Assembly (NCBI GenBank): GCA_965227535.1
Contig: OZ245761.1
Span: 3,286,001-3,350,000 of the forward strand
DNA length: 64,000 bases
Direction: 5' to 3'
Source: SZUA-430 sp965227535
GTDB taxonomy: Bacteria > Pseudomonadota > Alphaproteobacteria > Micropepsales > Micropepsaceae
Shown: positions 26,651 to 35,903 of the stretch, piece after piece
How positions within the stretch are numbered: position 1 is the stretch's first letter
Layout of the letters: each line of letters opens with the position of its first letter
Notes under the pieces: model-generated
What the model was told of the DNA's origin: nothing
What the model saw: only the letters and a program-made list of their open reading frames with translations
Database searches by the model: none
Position numbers and translations under genes: made by a program

Positions 26651-27529
26651 ATGGCCGTCCTCGTCGACAAGACCACCAAGGTGATTTGCCAAGGCTTCAC
26701 CGGAAACCAAGGCACCTTCCATTCCGAGCAGGCGATTGCCTACGGAACGAAAATGGTCGGCGGCACCTCGCCCGGCAAAGGCGGCACCACGCACCTGAAC
26801 CTGCCCGTGTTCGACACGGTCGCTGAAGCGGTGGCGAAAACCGGCGCCACGGCCAGCGCGATTTACGTTCCGCCGCCGTTCGCGGCTGACGCCATCCTGG
26901 AAGCGATCGACGCCGGCATCGCGCTCGCCGTCTGCATCACCGAGGGCATCCCGGTCCTCGACATGGTCAAGGTCAAGCGCGCGCTGCAGGGTTCGAAGAC
27001 GCGCCTCGTCGGCCCCAATTGCCCCGGCGTCATCACGCCCGGTGAGTGCAAGATCGGAATTATGCCCGGCCACATCCACAAGCGCGGCTCCGTCGGCATC
27101 GTCTCGCGCTCGGGAACGCTCACTTATGAGGCAGTCGCGCAGACCACGGCCGTCGCATTAGGCCAGACCACGTGTGTGGGTATTGGCGGCGACCCCGTAA
27201 ACGGCACGAACTTCATCGATGTGCTTGAGATGTTCCTTGCCGATCCGGAAACCAAGTCCATCATTATGATCGGCGAAATCGGCGGCTCCGCCGAGGAAGA
27301 CGCGGCCGACTTCTTGAAGCGCGCGAAGGTCAAGAAACCGGTTGTCGGATTCATTGCCGGCGTCACGGCGCCGCCGGGACGTCGCATGGGTCACGCCGGC
27401 GCGATCGTGTCGGGCGGCAAAGGAACGGCCGGCGGCAAGATCGAAGCGATGCGTTCGGCGGGCATCACCGTCGCCGACTCGCCCGCGGCATTGGGTACGA
27501 CCCTGATGCACGTATTGAAAGGCTACTGA
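26651..27529 (+). CDS. sucD: succinyl-CoA synthetase alpha subunit
   Basis: CoA-binding, phosphohistidine-carrying subunit, 292 residues. N-terminal VICQGFTGNQGTFHSEQAI binds CoA, the catalytic His is in RRMGHAGAIVSGG, and GIGGDPVNGTNFIDVLEMF is typical. It pairs with sucC upstream. sucA follows after 49 bases. Confidence 0.97.
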   Translation: MAVLVDKTTKVICQGFTGNQGTFHSEQAIAYGTKMVGGTSPGKGGTTHLNLPVFDTVAEAVAKTGATASAIYVPPPFAADAILEAIDAGIALAVCITEGIPVLDMVKVKRALQGSKTRLVGPNCPGVITPGECKIGIMPGHIHKRGSVGIVSRSGTLTYEAVAQTTAVALGQTTCVGIGGDPVNGTNFIDVLEMFLADPETKSIIMIGEIGGSAEEDAADFLKRAKVKKPVVGFIAGVTAPPGRRMGHAGAIVSGGKGTAGGKIEAMRSAGITVADSPAALGTTLMHVLKGY

Positions 27530-27578
27530 AACACTTCGGCGGCATTATCTCTGCATCGGCAGAAACGACGAGACGAAA

Positions 27579-30563
27579 ATGGCAACCCCGCAGACCAAAG
27601 ACGCACGCTTGAACGACGTCTTTGAAGCGACCTCCTTCCTCAACGGCGCGAACGCGAACTTCATCGAGCAGCAGCTCGCGCTCTATCTGAACGACCCGAA
27701 CAGCGTCGACGAAAGCTGGCGCACGTTCTTCGCGACCGTCGTCGATCGCACGACCGAAGCCGCGCACGGCGCGTCGTGGGCACGCCGCGATTGGCCGGAG
27801 CCCGAAGACGAAGTGACGCGCGCCTTGACCGGCACGCTCCCCGCCGCGAAGCCCGACACAAAGGCGAAAGCCCCGGCGCGCGAAGCCACCGTCCACGAAC
27901 TGCAACAAAAGCTGACGGCGATCGCGCCGTCGCTCCCGTCCGGCGACGCCCGCCGCGCCGTCGTCGATACGGTCCGCGCCATTCAGATGATCCGCGCCTA
28001 TCGCGTGCGCGGTCACCTCGAAGCCGACCTCGATCCGCTGAAACTGACGAAGCCCGTGCCCCATCCGGAACTCCATCCGGAAAGCTACGGCTTCGGCCCC
28101 GGCGATCTCGACCGCCCGATCTTCATCGACGGCATGCTGGGCCTTGAGTCCGCGACCGTCCGCCAAATGCTCGACGTGCTGCGCAAGACCTACTGCGGCA
28201 ACATCGGCATTCAGTTCATGCACATCGCCAACCCGGAAGAAAAGGCGTGGCTGCAACAGCGCATGGAAGGCGCGGACAAGGAAATCACCTTCACGCCCGA
28301 AGGCAAGAAGGCGATCCTCTATAAACTCATCGAAGGCGAAGGCTTCGAACGTTTCTGCGCCGTCAAATTCGTCGGCACGAAACGCTTCGGCCTCGACGGC
28401 GCTGAATCGCTGATCCCCGCGCTGGAACAAATCATCAAAGTCGGCGGCAAACTCGGCGCGAAAGAAATCTCGATCGGCATGCCGCACCGCGGCCGCCTGA
28501 ACGTGCTCGCGAACGTGATGGCCAAACCCTACCGCGCCATCTTCCACGAATTCCAAGGCGGCTCGTCCAGCCCCGACGACGTCGGCGGCTCCGGCGACGT
28601 GAAGTACCATTTGGGCGTCTCGTCCGATCGCGAATTCGACGGCAACAAAGTCCACCTCTCGCTCGCCGCCAACCCGTCGCATCTCGAGGCGGTCGATCCC
28701 GTGGTGTTGGGCAAGGCGCGCGCGAAACAGCGCCAGCACAACGACAAAGTCGAACGCACGTCCGTGATCCCGATCCTGATGCACGGCGACGCGGCGTTCG
28801 CGGGGCAAGGCATCGTCGCCGAATGCTTCGCGATGTCGGGCACCAGGGGCTATCGCACCGGCGGAACGATCCACGTCGTCGTCAACAATCAGATCGGCTT
28901 CACCACCGCGCCGATGCACTCGCGCTCGTCGCCGTATCCCTCCGACGTCGCGCTGATGGTTCAGGCGCCGATCTTCCACGTCAACGGCGACAACCCGGAA
29001 GCCGTCGTCTACTGCGCACGCGTCGCCACGGAATTCCGTCAAAAATTCCACAAAGACGTCGTCATCGACATGTTCTGCTATCGCCGTTTCGGTCACAACG
29101 AAACGGACGAGCCGATGTTCACCCAGCCGCTGATGTACAAGGCGGTGAAGGCGCACAAGTCCACGCTCGCGCTCTACGAACAGCGCCTGCTCGACGAAGG
29201 CACCATGACCGCCGACGAGCTCGCGGAAATGAAAGGCGCCTTCGACGCGCGTCTCACCGCCGCCCTCGAGGCAGCCTCGGGCTTTAAGGCGAACCGCGCC
29301 GACTGGCTCGACGGCGCTTGGTCGGGCATGGGTCAAGCCGAAGGCGAAGAACGCCGCGGCGACACCGCAACCTCACTCGCAAAGCTGAGATTGGTCGGCG
29401 AGGCGCTCAGCCGCGCACCCTCGGATTTCCATCTGCACAAAACGATCCAGCGCCAGCTTCAACAAAAGGCGCAGATGATCGAAACCGGCGAAGGCATCGA
29501 TTGGGCCACCGCCGAAGCGCTAGCCTTCGGCACGTTGCTCGACGAAGGCTTCCACGTTCGTCTGGCGGGCCAAGACTCGGTCCGCGGCACGTTCAGCCAG
29601 CGCCACTCGGCTTTCGTCGATCAGGAAACGGAAGACCGTTACTTCCCGCTGCAAAATATCCGCGACGGCCAAGCCGAATTCGAAGTCGTCGACTCCTTCC
29701 TCTCCGAAGAGGCGGCACTCGGCTTCGAATACGGATACACGCTCGCCGAACCGAAGGCGCTTGTCCTCTGGGAAGCCCAATTCGGCGACTTCGTAAACGG
29801 TGCGCAGGTTCTCATCGACCAATTCATCACGACGGGTGAGCGCAAATGGCTGCGCATGTCCGGCCTCGTGATGCTGCTCCCGCACGGTTATGAAGGCCAA
29901 GGTCCGGAACACTCCTCCGCGCGCCTCGAACGCTTCCTGCAAGCCTGCGCCGAAGACAACATCCAGGTCGGCAACATCTCGACGCCGTCCAACTACTTCC
30001 ACGCGCTGCGCCGTCAGATCCACCGCAACTTCCGCAAGCCGCTGATCCTGATGACGCCGAAGTCCCTTCTGCGTCACAAGCGCTGCGTCTCAAAGCTCAG
30101 TGAGATGGCGGAGGGCACGTCATTCCACCGCGTGCTGCACGACGACGCGCAAACCTATCCCGGTTCTACCGTCGCCATTCAGCCGGACGACAAGATCCGC
30201 CGCGTCGTTCTCTGCTCGGGCAAGGTCTATTACGACCTGCTCGAAGAACGCGAAAAGCGCGGCCTGACCGACGTTTATCTGATGCGCATCGAACAGTTCT
30301 ATCCGTTCCCCGCGCGCTCCCTCGTCAACGAACTCGGCCGCTTCCTCAAGGCCGACATCGTGTGGGCGCAGGAAGAACCGAAGAACATGGGCGCCTGGAC
30401 GTTCATGGAACCCAACATCGAATGGGTCCTCGACCGCATCGGCGCCCGCACCAAACGCGCCCGCTACGTCGGCCGCCACGCCTCGGCCTCACCCGCCGCC
30501 GGACAAATGAGCCGCCACCAGGCGGAACTGAAAGCACTTCTCGACGAAGCGCTGACCGTGTGA
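27579..30563 (+). CDS. sucA: 2-oxoglutarate dehydrogenase E1 component
   Basis: Thiamine-diphosphate-dependent decarboxylase of the 2-oxoglutarate dehydrogenase complex, 994 residues, the normal length. The N-terminal FLNGANANFIEQQLALYLNDP anchors it to E2. The active-site segments GMPHRGRLNVLANV, LMHGDAAFAGQGIVAE and FHVNGDNPEAVV are clear, as is the C-terminal transketolase half with LLPHGYEGQGPEHSSARLER. sucB follows after 43 bases. Confidence 0.97.
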   Translation: MATPQTKDARLNDVFEATSFLNGANANFIEQQLALYLNDPNSVDESWRTFFATVVDRTTEAAHGASWARRDWPEPEDEVTRALTGTLPAAKPDTKAKAPAREATVHELQQKLTAIAPSLPSGDARRAVVDTVRAIQMIRAYRVRGHLEADLDPLKLTKPVPHPELHPESYGFGPGDLDRPIFIDGMLGLESATVRQMLDVLRKTYCGNIGIQFMHIANPEEKAWLQQRMEGADKEITFTPEGKKAILYKLIEGEGFERFCAVKFVGTKRFGLDGAESLIPALEQIIKVGGKLGAKEISIGMPHRGRLNVLANVMAKPYRAIFHEFQGGSSSPDDVGGSGDVKYHLGVSSDREFDGNKVHLSLAANPSHLEAVDPVVLGKARAKQRQHNDKVERTSVIPILMHGDAAFAGQGIVAECFAMSGTRGYRTGGTIHVVVNNQIGFTTAPMHSRSSPYPSDVALMVQAPIFHVNGDNPEAVVYCARVATEFRQKFHKDVVIDMFCYRRFGHNETDEPMFTQPLMYKAVKAHKSTLALYEQRLLDEGTMTADELAEMKGAFDARLTAALEAASGFKANRADWLDGAWSGMGQAEGEERRGDTATSLAKLRLVGEALSRAPSDFHLHKTIQRQLQQKAQMIETGEGIDWATAEALAFGTLLDEGFHVRLAGQDSVRGTFSQRHSAFVDQETEDRYFPLQNIRDGQAEFEVVDSFLSEEAALGFEYGYTLAEPKALVLWEAQFGDFVNGAQVLIDQFITTGERKWLRMSGLVMLLPHGYEGQGPEHSSARLERFLQACAEDNIQVGNISTPSNYFHALRRQIHRNFRKPLILMTPKSLLRHKRCVSKLSEMAEGTSFHRVLHDDAQTYPGSTVAIQPDDKIRRVVLCSGKVYYDLLEEREKRGLTDVYLMRIEQFYPFPARSLVNELGRFLKADIVWAQEEPKNMGAWTFMEPNIEWVLDRIGARTKRARYVGRHASASPAAGQMSRHQAELKALLDEALTV

Positions 30564-30606
30564 TTCAAGGTCGCCACCCCCCGGCGACGCAGGAAGAGAA
30601 GCAGGA

Positions 30607-31854
30607 ATGACGATCGAAATCCGCGTACCCGGCCTTGGCGAATCCGTAACGGAAGCCACCGTCGGCAAATGGCTTAAGGCGCAAGGCGACACCGTCCGCG
30701 CCGACGAACCGCTGGTCGAACTCGAGACTGACAAGGTCACGGTAGAAGTCCCCGCCCCGCAAGCGGGCGTCCTCTCCGAAATCCTCGTCCAACCCGGCGG
30801 CACCATCGCCGTCGGCGGGATTTTGGGAATGCTCGGCGAAGGCTCAGGCGCAGCCGCCGCCCCGCCGAAACCAAAACCGCTGCCCAGCACACCAGTCGCG
30901 GCCCCCGCGCCGAAGCCGGCCGCAGCAGCACCAACGCCTGCGCCGCAACCGGCAGCGCGCCCCACGACCGCCGCACCGATCCTCAGCCCCTCCGCGCGAA
31001 AAATCGCCGAAGAAAACAACGTCGCCCCGCAGTCGATCGCACCGACCGGCCGCGAAGGCCGCGTCACGAAAGGCGACGTCCTCGCCGCCATCGAAGCGCG
31101 CGCCAACGATCCGAAGCCGGTCTACGTGCCCCCGTCCGGTCCGCGCCACGAAGCCGCGCGCGAAGAACGCGTGCCCATGTCGCGGCTGCGCCGGACGATC
31201 GCGCTGCGTCTGAAAGAAGCTCAGAACACCGCCGCGATGCTGACGACCTTCAACGAGGTCGACATGTCTTCGATCATGCACCTGCGCGCCGCGCATAAGG
31301 ACACGTTCGAAAAGCGCTACGGCGTCCGCCTCGGCTTCATGAGCTTCTTCGTCAAGGCCTGCATCATCGCCCTGAAAGAAATCCCGTCGGTCAACGGCGA
31401 GATCGAAGGCGACGAGATGGTCTACAAAAACTACTACGACATCGGCGTTGCCGTCGGTACCGAACGCGGCCTCGTGGTTCCGGTCGTGCGCGATGCCGAC
31501 CGCCTGAACTTCGCCGAGATCGAAAAGAAAGTGAACGACTTCGGCCTGCGCGCCCGCGACAACAAGCTGAAGCTCGAAGAACTCCAAGGCGGCACGTTCA
31601 CGATCTCAAACGGCGGCGTCTACGGCAGCTTGATGTCGACCCCCATCCTCAACGTCCCCCAGTCGGGGATTTTGGGCATGCACAAAATCGAACAACGCCC
31701 GGTCGCCATCGACGGCAAAGTCGAAATCCGCCCGATGATGTACCTAGCCCTCTCCTACGACCACCGCCTCGTCGACGGCAAAGAAGCCGTGACGTTCCTG
31801 GTCCGCGTGAAAGAATGCTTAGAGGCCCCCGAACGCCTGGTCCTCGAACTCTAA
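30607..31854 (+). CDS. sucB: dihydrolipoamide succinyltransferase (E2)
   Basis: Core subunit of the 2-oxoglutarate dehydrogenase complex, 415 residues. A single lipoyl domain holds Lys43 in LETDKVTVEVP. An Ala/Pro-rich hinge follows at about residues 78-120, then the peripheral-subunit-binding domain ILSPSARKIAEENNV, and the catalytic domain ends with SYDHRLVDGKEAV containing the active His and Asp. It is the fourth enzyme gene of the cluster. Confidence 0.97.
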   Translation: MTIEIRVPGLGESVTEATVGKWLKAQGDTVRADEPLVELETDKVTVEVPAPQAGVLSEILVQPGGTIAVGGILGMLGEGSGAAAAPPKPKPLPSTPVAAPAPKPAAAAPTPAPQPAARPTTAAPILSPSARKIAEENNVAPQSIAPTGREGRVTKGDVLAAIEARANDPKPVYVPPSGPRHEAAREERVPMSRLRRTIALRLKEAQNTAAMLTTFNEVDMSSIMHLRAAHKDTFEKRYGVRLGFMSFFVKACIIALKEIPSVNGEIEGDEMVYKNYYDIGVAVGTERGLVVPVVRDADRLNFAEIEKKVNDFGLRARDNKLKLEELQGGTFTISNGGVYGSLMSTPILNVPQSGILGMHKIEQRPVAIDGKVEIRPMMYLALSYDHRLVDGKEAVTFLVRVKECLEAPERLVLEL

Positions 31855-31866
31855 CCTACCTAAGTC

Positions 31867-31945
31867 GTCATGGCCGGGCTTGACCCGGCCACCCAGTCCG
31901 CGCACGTCTGTGCGTGCTGAAATGCCATCGCGCTCTGCGCGAGAA
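31867..31945. repeat. intergenic palindromic repeat, family C (TGGCCGGG type)
   Basis: Between sucB and lpd, TGGCCGGG-CTTGA-CCCGGCCA (31871-31891) is a perfect palindrome preceded by CGTCA. Two smaller hairpins follow (CGCAC-GTCT-GTGCG, then CGCGCTCTGCGCG). The GTCATGGCCGGGCTTGACCC sequence is a repeat I know from many alphaproteobacterial intergenic regions. Confidence 0.7.
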
Positions 31946-31955
31946 GGACGAGAGA

Positions 31956-33362
31956 ATGAGCGACCTCTACGATGCCGTCGTGATCGGTGGCGGCCCCGGC
32001 GGCTACAACGCTGCGATCCGCCTAGGTCAACTCGGCAAACGCACGCTCTGCATCGAAAAACGCGGCAAGCTCGGCGGCACCTGCCTCAACATCGGCTGCA
32101 TCCCGTCGAAGGCGTTGCTGCGCGTTTCCGAACTGTACGACGAATCCAAAAACCACTTCCCGTCGCTCGGCATCAAAACAAACGGCGTCACCTTCGACCT
32201 CGCCGCGATGATGGCCCACAAGGACAAGACCGTGGACGGCCTGACCAAGGGCGTCGAATTCCTGTTCAAGAAGAACAAAGTCGAACACGTCTACGGCACG
32301 GGCAAATTCGCCGGCGGCAACAAGGTCGACATCCAGCAACCCAACGGAACGACACGCACCGTCGAAGCGAAGTCGGTGATCATCGCGACCGGCTCCGAGC
32401 CGACCCCGCTCCCCGGCGTCACCGTTAACGAGAAGGACGTCGTCTCCTCGACCGGCGCGCTCGCCCTCACCGAAGTGCCGAAGCGCCTGCTCGTCATCGG
32501 CGGCGGTTACATCGGCCTCGAGATGGGCTCCGTCTGGCGCCGCCTGGGCGCCCAAGTGACGGTGGTCGAATTCCTCGACCGCATCACCCCCGGCCTCGAC
32601 GGCGAAGTCGCGAAGAATTTCCAACGCATCCTGACCAAGCAAGGCATGACCTTCAAACTCGGCTCCAAGGTCGTGGGCGTCGAACGCAAGAACGGCGCGC
32701 TGCAAGTCGTCATCGAACCCGCCGCCGGCGGCGCGCGCGAGACGATCGAGACCGACATCGTCCTCTCCTCGATCGGCCGCCGTCCGTACACGGAAGGTCT
32801 GGGCCTCGATAAGGTCGGCCTGAAGACGGACAACAAAGGCCGCGTCCCCGTCGACAAACACTACGCAACCGCGACCCCGGGCATCTACGCCATCGGCGAC
32901 GTGATCGAAGGCCCGATGCTCGCCCACAAGGCGGAAGACGAAGCCGTCGCCGTCGCCGAAATCATCTCAGGCCAAGCAGGCCACGTGAACTACGAAGCGA
33001 TCCCCTCCGTCGTCTACACCGCGCCGGAAGTCGCCAGCGTCGGCAAAACCGAAGAAGAACTGAAGGCCGCCAACGTCCAGTACAAAATCGGCAAGTTCCC
33101 CTTCACCGCCAACGCCCGCGCCCGCGCCAACGCGAGCACGGAAGGCTTCGTCAAAATCCTGGCCGACGCCAAGACCGACCGCGTCCTGGGCGTCCACATG
33201 ATCGGCCCCGAAGTCGGCAACATGATCGGCGAAGCATCGCTCGCGATCGAATTCCAAGCCGCCGCCGAGGACATCGCCCGCACCAGCCACGCCCACCCGA
33301 CGCTCACGGAGGCGCTGCGCCAAGCCGCCCAAGGCGTCGGCGGCTGGACGATGCAGATGTGA
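31956..33362 (+). CDS. lpd: dihydrolipoyl dehydrogenase (E3)
   Basis: FAD-dependent oxidoreductase that reoxidises lipoamide, 468 residues. The FAD site is VVIGGGPGGYNAA, the redox disulfide Cys43-Cys48 lies in GGTCLNIGCIPSK, the NAD site is VIGGGYIGLEMG, and the C-terminal HAHPTLTEA carries the catalytic His. The start at 31956 follows GAAGGACGAGAG. The intergenic repeat separates it from sucB. Confidence 0.96.
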   Translation: MSDLYDAVVIGGGPGGYNAAIRLGQLGKRTLCIEKRGKLGGTCLNIGCIPSKALLRVSELYDESKNHFPSLGIKTNGVTFDLAAMMAHKDKTVDGLTKGVEFLFKKNKVEHVYGTGKFAGGNKVDIQQPNGTTRTVEAKSVIIATGSEPTPLPGVTVNEKDVVSSTGALALTEVPKRLLVIGGGYIGLEMGSVWRRLGAQVTVVEFLDRITPGLDGEVAKNFQRILTKQGMTFKLGSKVVGVERKNGALQVVIEPAAGGARETIETDIVLSSIGRRPYTEGLGLDKVGLKTDNKGRVPVDKHYATATPGIYAIGDVIEGPMLAHKAEDEAVAVAEIISGQAGHVNYEAIPSVVYTAPEVASVGKTEEELKAANVQYKIGKFPFTANARARANASTEGFVKILADAKTDRVLGVHMIGPEVGNMIGEASLAIEFQAAAEDIARTSHAHPTLTEALRQAAQGVGGWTMQM

Positions 33363-33826
33363 GCGCCATCGTGACGAAAGCGATCTGCAAAACGCTCCCC
33401 GTCACGATCCGCCGCGCGCGCGCCGACGAACTAAAAACCTGCGCCGCCCTCTACGAACGCGTCGGCAACGCGACGTTCACGTGGCGCCCGAAGAACTGGT
33501 TCAAAGCCGCCGACTTCATCGACTTCGCCAACAGCGAAGACATCTACGTCGCCGAATCCCACGGCGCGATCCTCGGAATTTTATCCTTCTTCCGTCCCAG
33601 CAATTTCGTCCACTCGCTCTACATCGACGAAAGCGCACAAGGCTTCGGCATCGGCACGGCGTTGATCGAAGCCGCAACAAAATTCGCCGACGGCCCGCTC
33701 GCACTAAAAGTTGATGAGCCCAACACCCGCGCCCGAAAATTCTACGAAAAGCTGGGCTTCATCGACGCCCACGAAACCGGAATCGATGCCGGCATCCGCT
33801 GGATCCGCCTCAAGCAACCCGCCTGA
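33359..33826 (+). CDS. GNAT acetyltransferase
   Basis: A 155-residue N-acetyltransferase. The GTG start overlaps the stop of lpd by four bases (GTGA), so it is translationally coupled. Features are IRRARADELKTCAALYERVG, the beta-4 strand VHSLYIDESAQGFGIGTALIEAA with the acetyl-CoA loop, and DEPNTRARKFYEKLGF. A later in-frame GTG at about 33371 is also possible. Substrate unknown. Confidence 0.83.
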   Translation: MSAIVTKAICKTLPVTIRRARADELKTCAALYERVGNATFTWRPKNWFKAADFIDFANSEDIYVAESHGAILGILSFFRPSNFVHSLYIDESAQGFGIGTALIEAATKFADGPLALKVDEPNTRARKFYEKLGFIDAHETGIDAGIRWIRLKQPA

Positions 33827-33915
33827 CCTGACGCATCCGCAAGGGCGTTCAGCCGAGGTTCAGCCACATTTGCCCTTTATCTGCCTACGTAAGGGGAGTG
33901 AAGGCAGGGCAGCGA

Positions 33916-34254
33916 ATGATGTGGCAACCAAGAATGTCCGGAATTTTCGTGGGTTGGTTGGCGGCGGCGTCGCTCGCCGTTTTCTTTCTGCACGACGAAT
34001 TGGTCAAAGCCGGCGCCTTCGGTGAATCCTGCAAGGAGTACGGCCTGAACGCGTGGAGCTGCGGCGTCGTCCCAAAATTCGTCGTCTGGGTCCCCGACAC
34101 CTTCGTCTATTTCCTAAAGCTCCCCTTCACCTACGACGGCACGATGGACATCCTCGGCGCCGGCTGGGCGTTCATGGTGATGGGCTCCTCCGTCGCATAC
34201 GGTTTCGCCCTCGTCGCCGTGAACTACTGGATCTGGAAGTTCAACCAGCTTTAG
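33916..34254 (+). CDS. small membrane protein, unknown function
   Basis: A 112-residue protein with a first transmembrane segment (SGIFVGWLAAASLAVFFL), a loop with two cysteines (ESCKEYG and WSCGVVP), and two further hydrophobic segments, the last near the C terminus. The ATG at 33916 is preferred over the GTG at 33898 because AAGGCAGGG lies at a normal distance from it. Its end overlaps the convergent xerC gene by 14 bases. No family recognised. Confidence 0.55.
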   Translation: MMWQPRMSGIFVGWLAAASLAVFFLHDELVKAGAFGESCKEYGLNAWSCGVVPKFVVWVPDTFVYFLKLPFTYDGTMDILGAGWAFMVMGSSVAYGFALVAVNYWIWKFNQL

Positions 34255-35164
34255 CGGCGCGCGCCCGCGGATGCGCGCGCTCGAACACGCTCATCAAATG
34301 CATCTCATCGACAGCGGTATAACGCTGCGTCGTCGACAGCGACGCATGCCCCAGCAATTCCTGTATCGCGCGTAGATCACCGCCCGCCGCCAACAGATGC
34401 GTCGCGAACGCATGGCGCAACGCATGCGGCGTCGCACTCTCCGGCAAACCCAACGCGCGCCGCAGATACTGCATCAACCCCTGCACGATGCGCGGGTTCA
34501 AGCGCTTCCCCCGCGCGCCATAGAACACAGGATCATCGCGCGTCGCGCCATACGGACAAATCTTGATGTAGTCGTCGATCGCAATCCGCGCCTCAGTAAG
34601 GATCGGCACCACACGCTGCTTATTGCCCTTGCCCGTAATGACCAGCGCCTCCGGCAGCGGCAACGCCTCGCGGTTCAATCCCAGCGCCTCTGAAATACGC
34701 AACCCCGCGCCATAGAGCAGCGTCAGCACCGCAACATTGCGCGCCGCCACCCAAGGCTCCGCCCCAAAGATCTCAGCTTCGTCCAGCAACGACTGCGCAC
34801 CATCAACCGACACTGGCTTCGGCACCCCCGGCGGCAACTTCGGCGGCCGCACGCGCCGCACGTTGAGGTTCTCGACCAACCCCTGCTTCTGCAAGAACAT
34901 AAAGAACGTCCGCAGCGCCGACACCGCCCGCGCCACGCCACGCGGCCCCAACCCATCCTCGCGCCGTGTCGCGAGCCAACCGCGCACATCCGAAGCCGAC
35001 ACGTCTTTCAACGCATCAAGATCAACCGCCTCACCGCGGTGCTGCTGCAAAAATCCGAGAAAACCGCCGACGTCATGCCGATACGCCTCGACGGTCTTCG
35101 GCGACAGACGACGCACATGCGTCATCTGCTCCATCCAACTCACCATCGCGCCAGCAGCATCCAT
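34241..35164 (-). CDS. xerC: tyrosine recombinase XerC
   Basis: Site-specific recombinase that resolves chromosome dimers at dif with XerD, 307 residues. An N-terminal SAM-like DNA-binding domain (LSPKTVEAYRHDVGGFLGFL) is followed by the catalytic domain with Arg in LLYGAGLRISEAL, HALRHAFATHLL and LGHASLSTTQRYTAV (nucleophilic Tyr). The position between lpd and priA fits the housekeeping gene, not an integrase. No dif or att site was recognised nearby. Confidence 0.92.
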   Translation of the reverse strand: MDAAGAMVSWMEQMTHVRRLSPKTVEAYRHDVGGFLGFLQQHRGEAVDLDALKDVSASDVRGWLATRREDGLGPRGVARAVSALRTFFMFLQKQGLVENLNVRRVRPPKLPPGVPKPVSVDGAQSLLDEAEIFGAEPWVAARNVAVLTLLYGAGLRISEALGLNREALPLPEALVITGKGNKQRVVPILTEARIAIDDYIKICPYGATRDDPVFYGARGKRLNPRIVQGLMQYLRRALGLPESATPHALRHAFATHLLAAGGDLRAIQELLGHASLSTTQRYTAVDEMHLMSVFERAHPRARAAKAG

Positions 35165-35199
35165 CGCTTGATGAAGCGAGCGTGCGCGTTAACAGCGCC

Positions 35200-35862
35200 T
35201 TACTTCCGCGGCACCGTTTGCCCCGTCTTCGCCCAATCGGCCAAGAACGCGGCGAGCCCTTTGTCCGTCAGCGGATGCTCGATCAACTGCTTGAACACGT
35301 TCGGCGGCAACGTCGCGACATCCGCACCTGCCTTCGCCGCTTCCGTCACATGCATCGGCCCACGGATCGAGGCCGCGAGAATCTCCGTCTCAAGCCCCAT
35401 GTAATTGTCGTAGATCCCGCGAATATCGCGGATCAGCTGCATGCCGTCCTCGCCGATATCGTCGAGCCGCCCGACGAACGGCGAGATAAACGTCGCCCCC
35501 GCCTTCGCCGCGAGCAGCGCCTGGTTCGCCGAAAAGCACAACGTCACGTTGACCATCGTGTCTTCGTCGCTAAGCGTCCGGCACGCGCGAAGCCCCGCCC
35601 ACGTCAGCGGAACCTTCACCGCGATGTTATCCGCAATTTTCGCCAGCGCCCGGCCCTCGGCCAACATCCCGTCAACGTCGGTCGCGGTCACTTCCGCCGA
35701 CACCGGCCCGTCCACCAGCGAGCAAATCTCCGCAATTGTGTCGGCGAAATTGCGCCCGGATTTCGCGATCAACGAGGGATTCGTCGTCACCCCGTCGATA
35801 AGCCCCGTCGCCGCCAGGGATTTGATCTCGCCGACATCCGCCGAATCGATGAAGAATTTCAT
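35200..35862 (-). CDS. fsa: fructose-6-phosphate aldolase / short transaldolase
   Basis: A 220-residue class I aldolase of the TalC/FSA subgroup. MKFFIDSADVGEIKSL is the family start, LIDGVTTNPSLIAKSG and the Schiff-base Lys in NIAVKVPLTWAGL are conserved, and FISPFVGRLDDIG follows. Sequence alone does not separate transaldolase from fructose-6-phosphate aldolase activity. Divergent from priA, with 41 bases between starts. Confidence 0.9.
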   Translation of the reverse strand: MKFFIDSADVGEIKSLAATGLIDGVTTNPSLIAKSGRNFADTIAEICSLVDGPVSAEVTATDVDGMLAEGRALAKIADNIAVKVPLTWAGLRACRTLSDEDTMVNVTLCFSANQALLAAKAGATFISPFVGRLDDIGEDGMQLIRDIRGIYDNYMGLETEILAASIRGPMHVTEAAKAGADVATLPPNVFKQLIEHPLTDKGLAAFLADWAKTGQTVPRK

Positions 35863-35903
35863 GGCCCTTGACCTTCCAAACATAATCGGGCGGACCATAG
35901 CGC

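Noticed and set aside
27465..29336. Long minus-strand open frame (623 codons) opposite sucA
   Set aside because: It mirrors the codon pattern of sucA in a high-GC genome, is rich in Arg/Asp/Val-type shadow composition and matches no family; sucA on the other strand is unambiguous.
34241..35164. XerC-like recombinase as integrase of a genomic island
   Set aside because: Sequence and position (lpd-xerC-priA) fit the housekeeping dimer-resolution recombinase; no att repeats or tRNA gene nearby.
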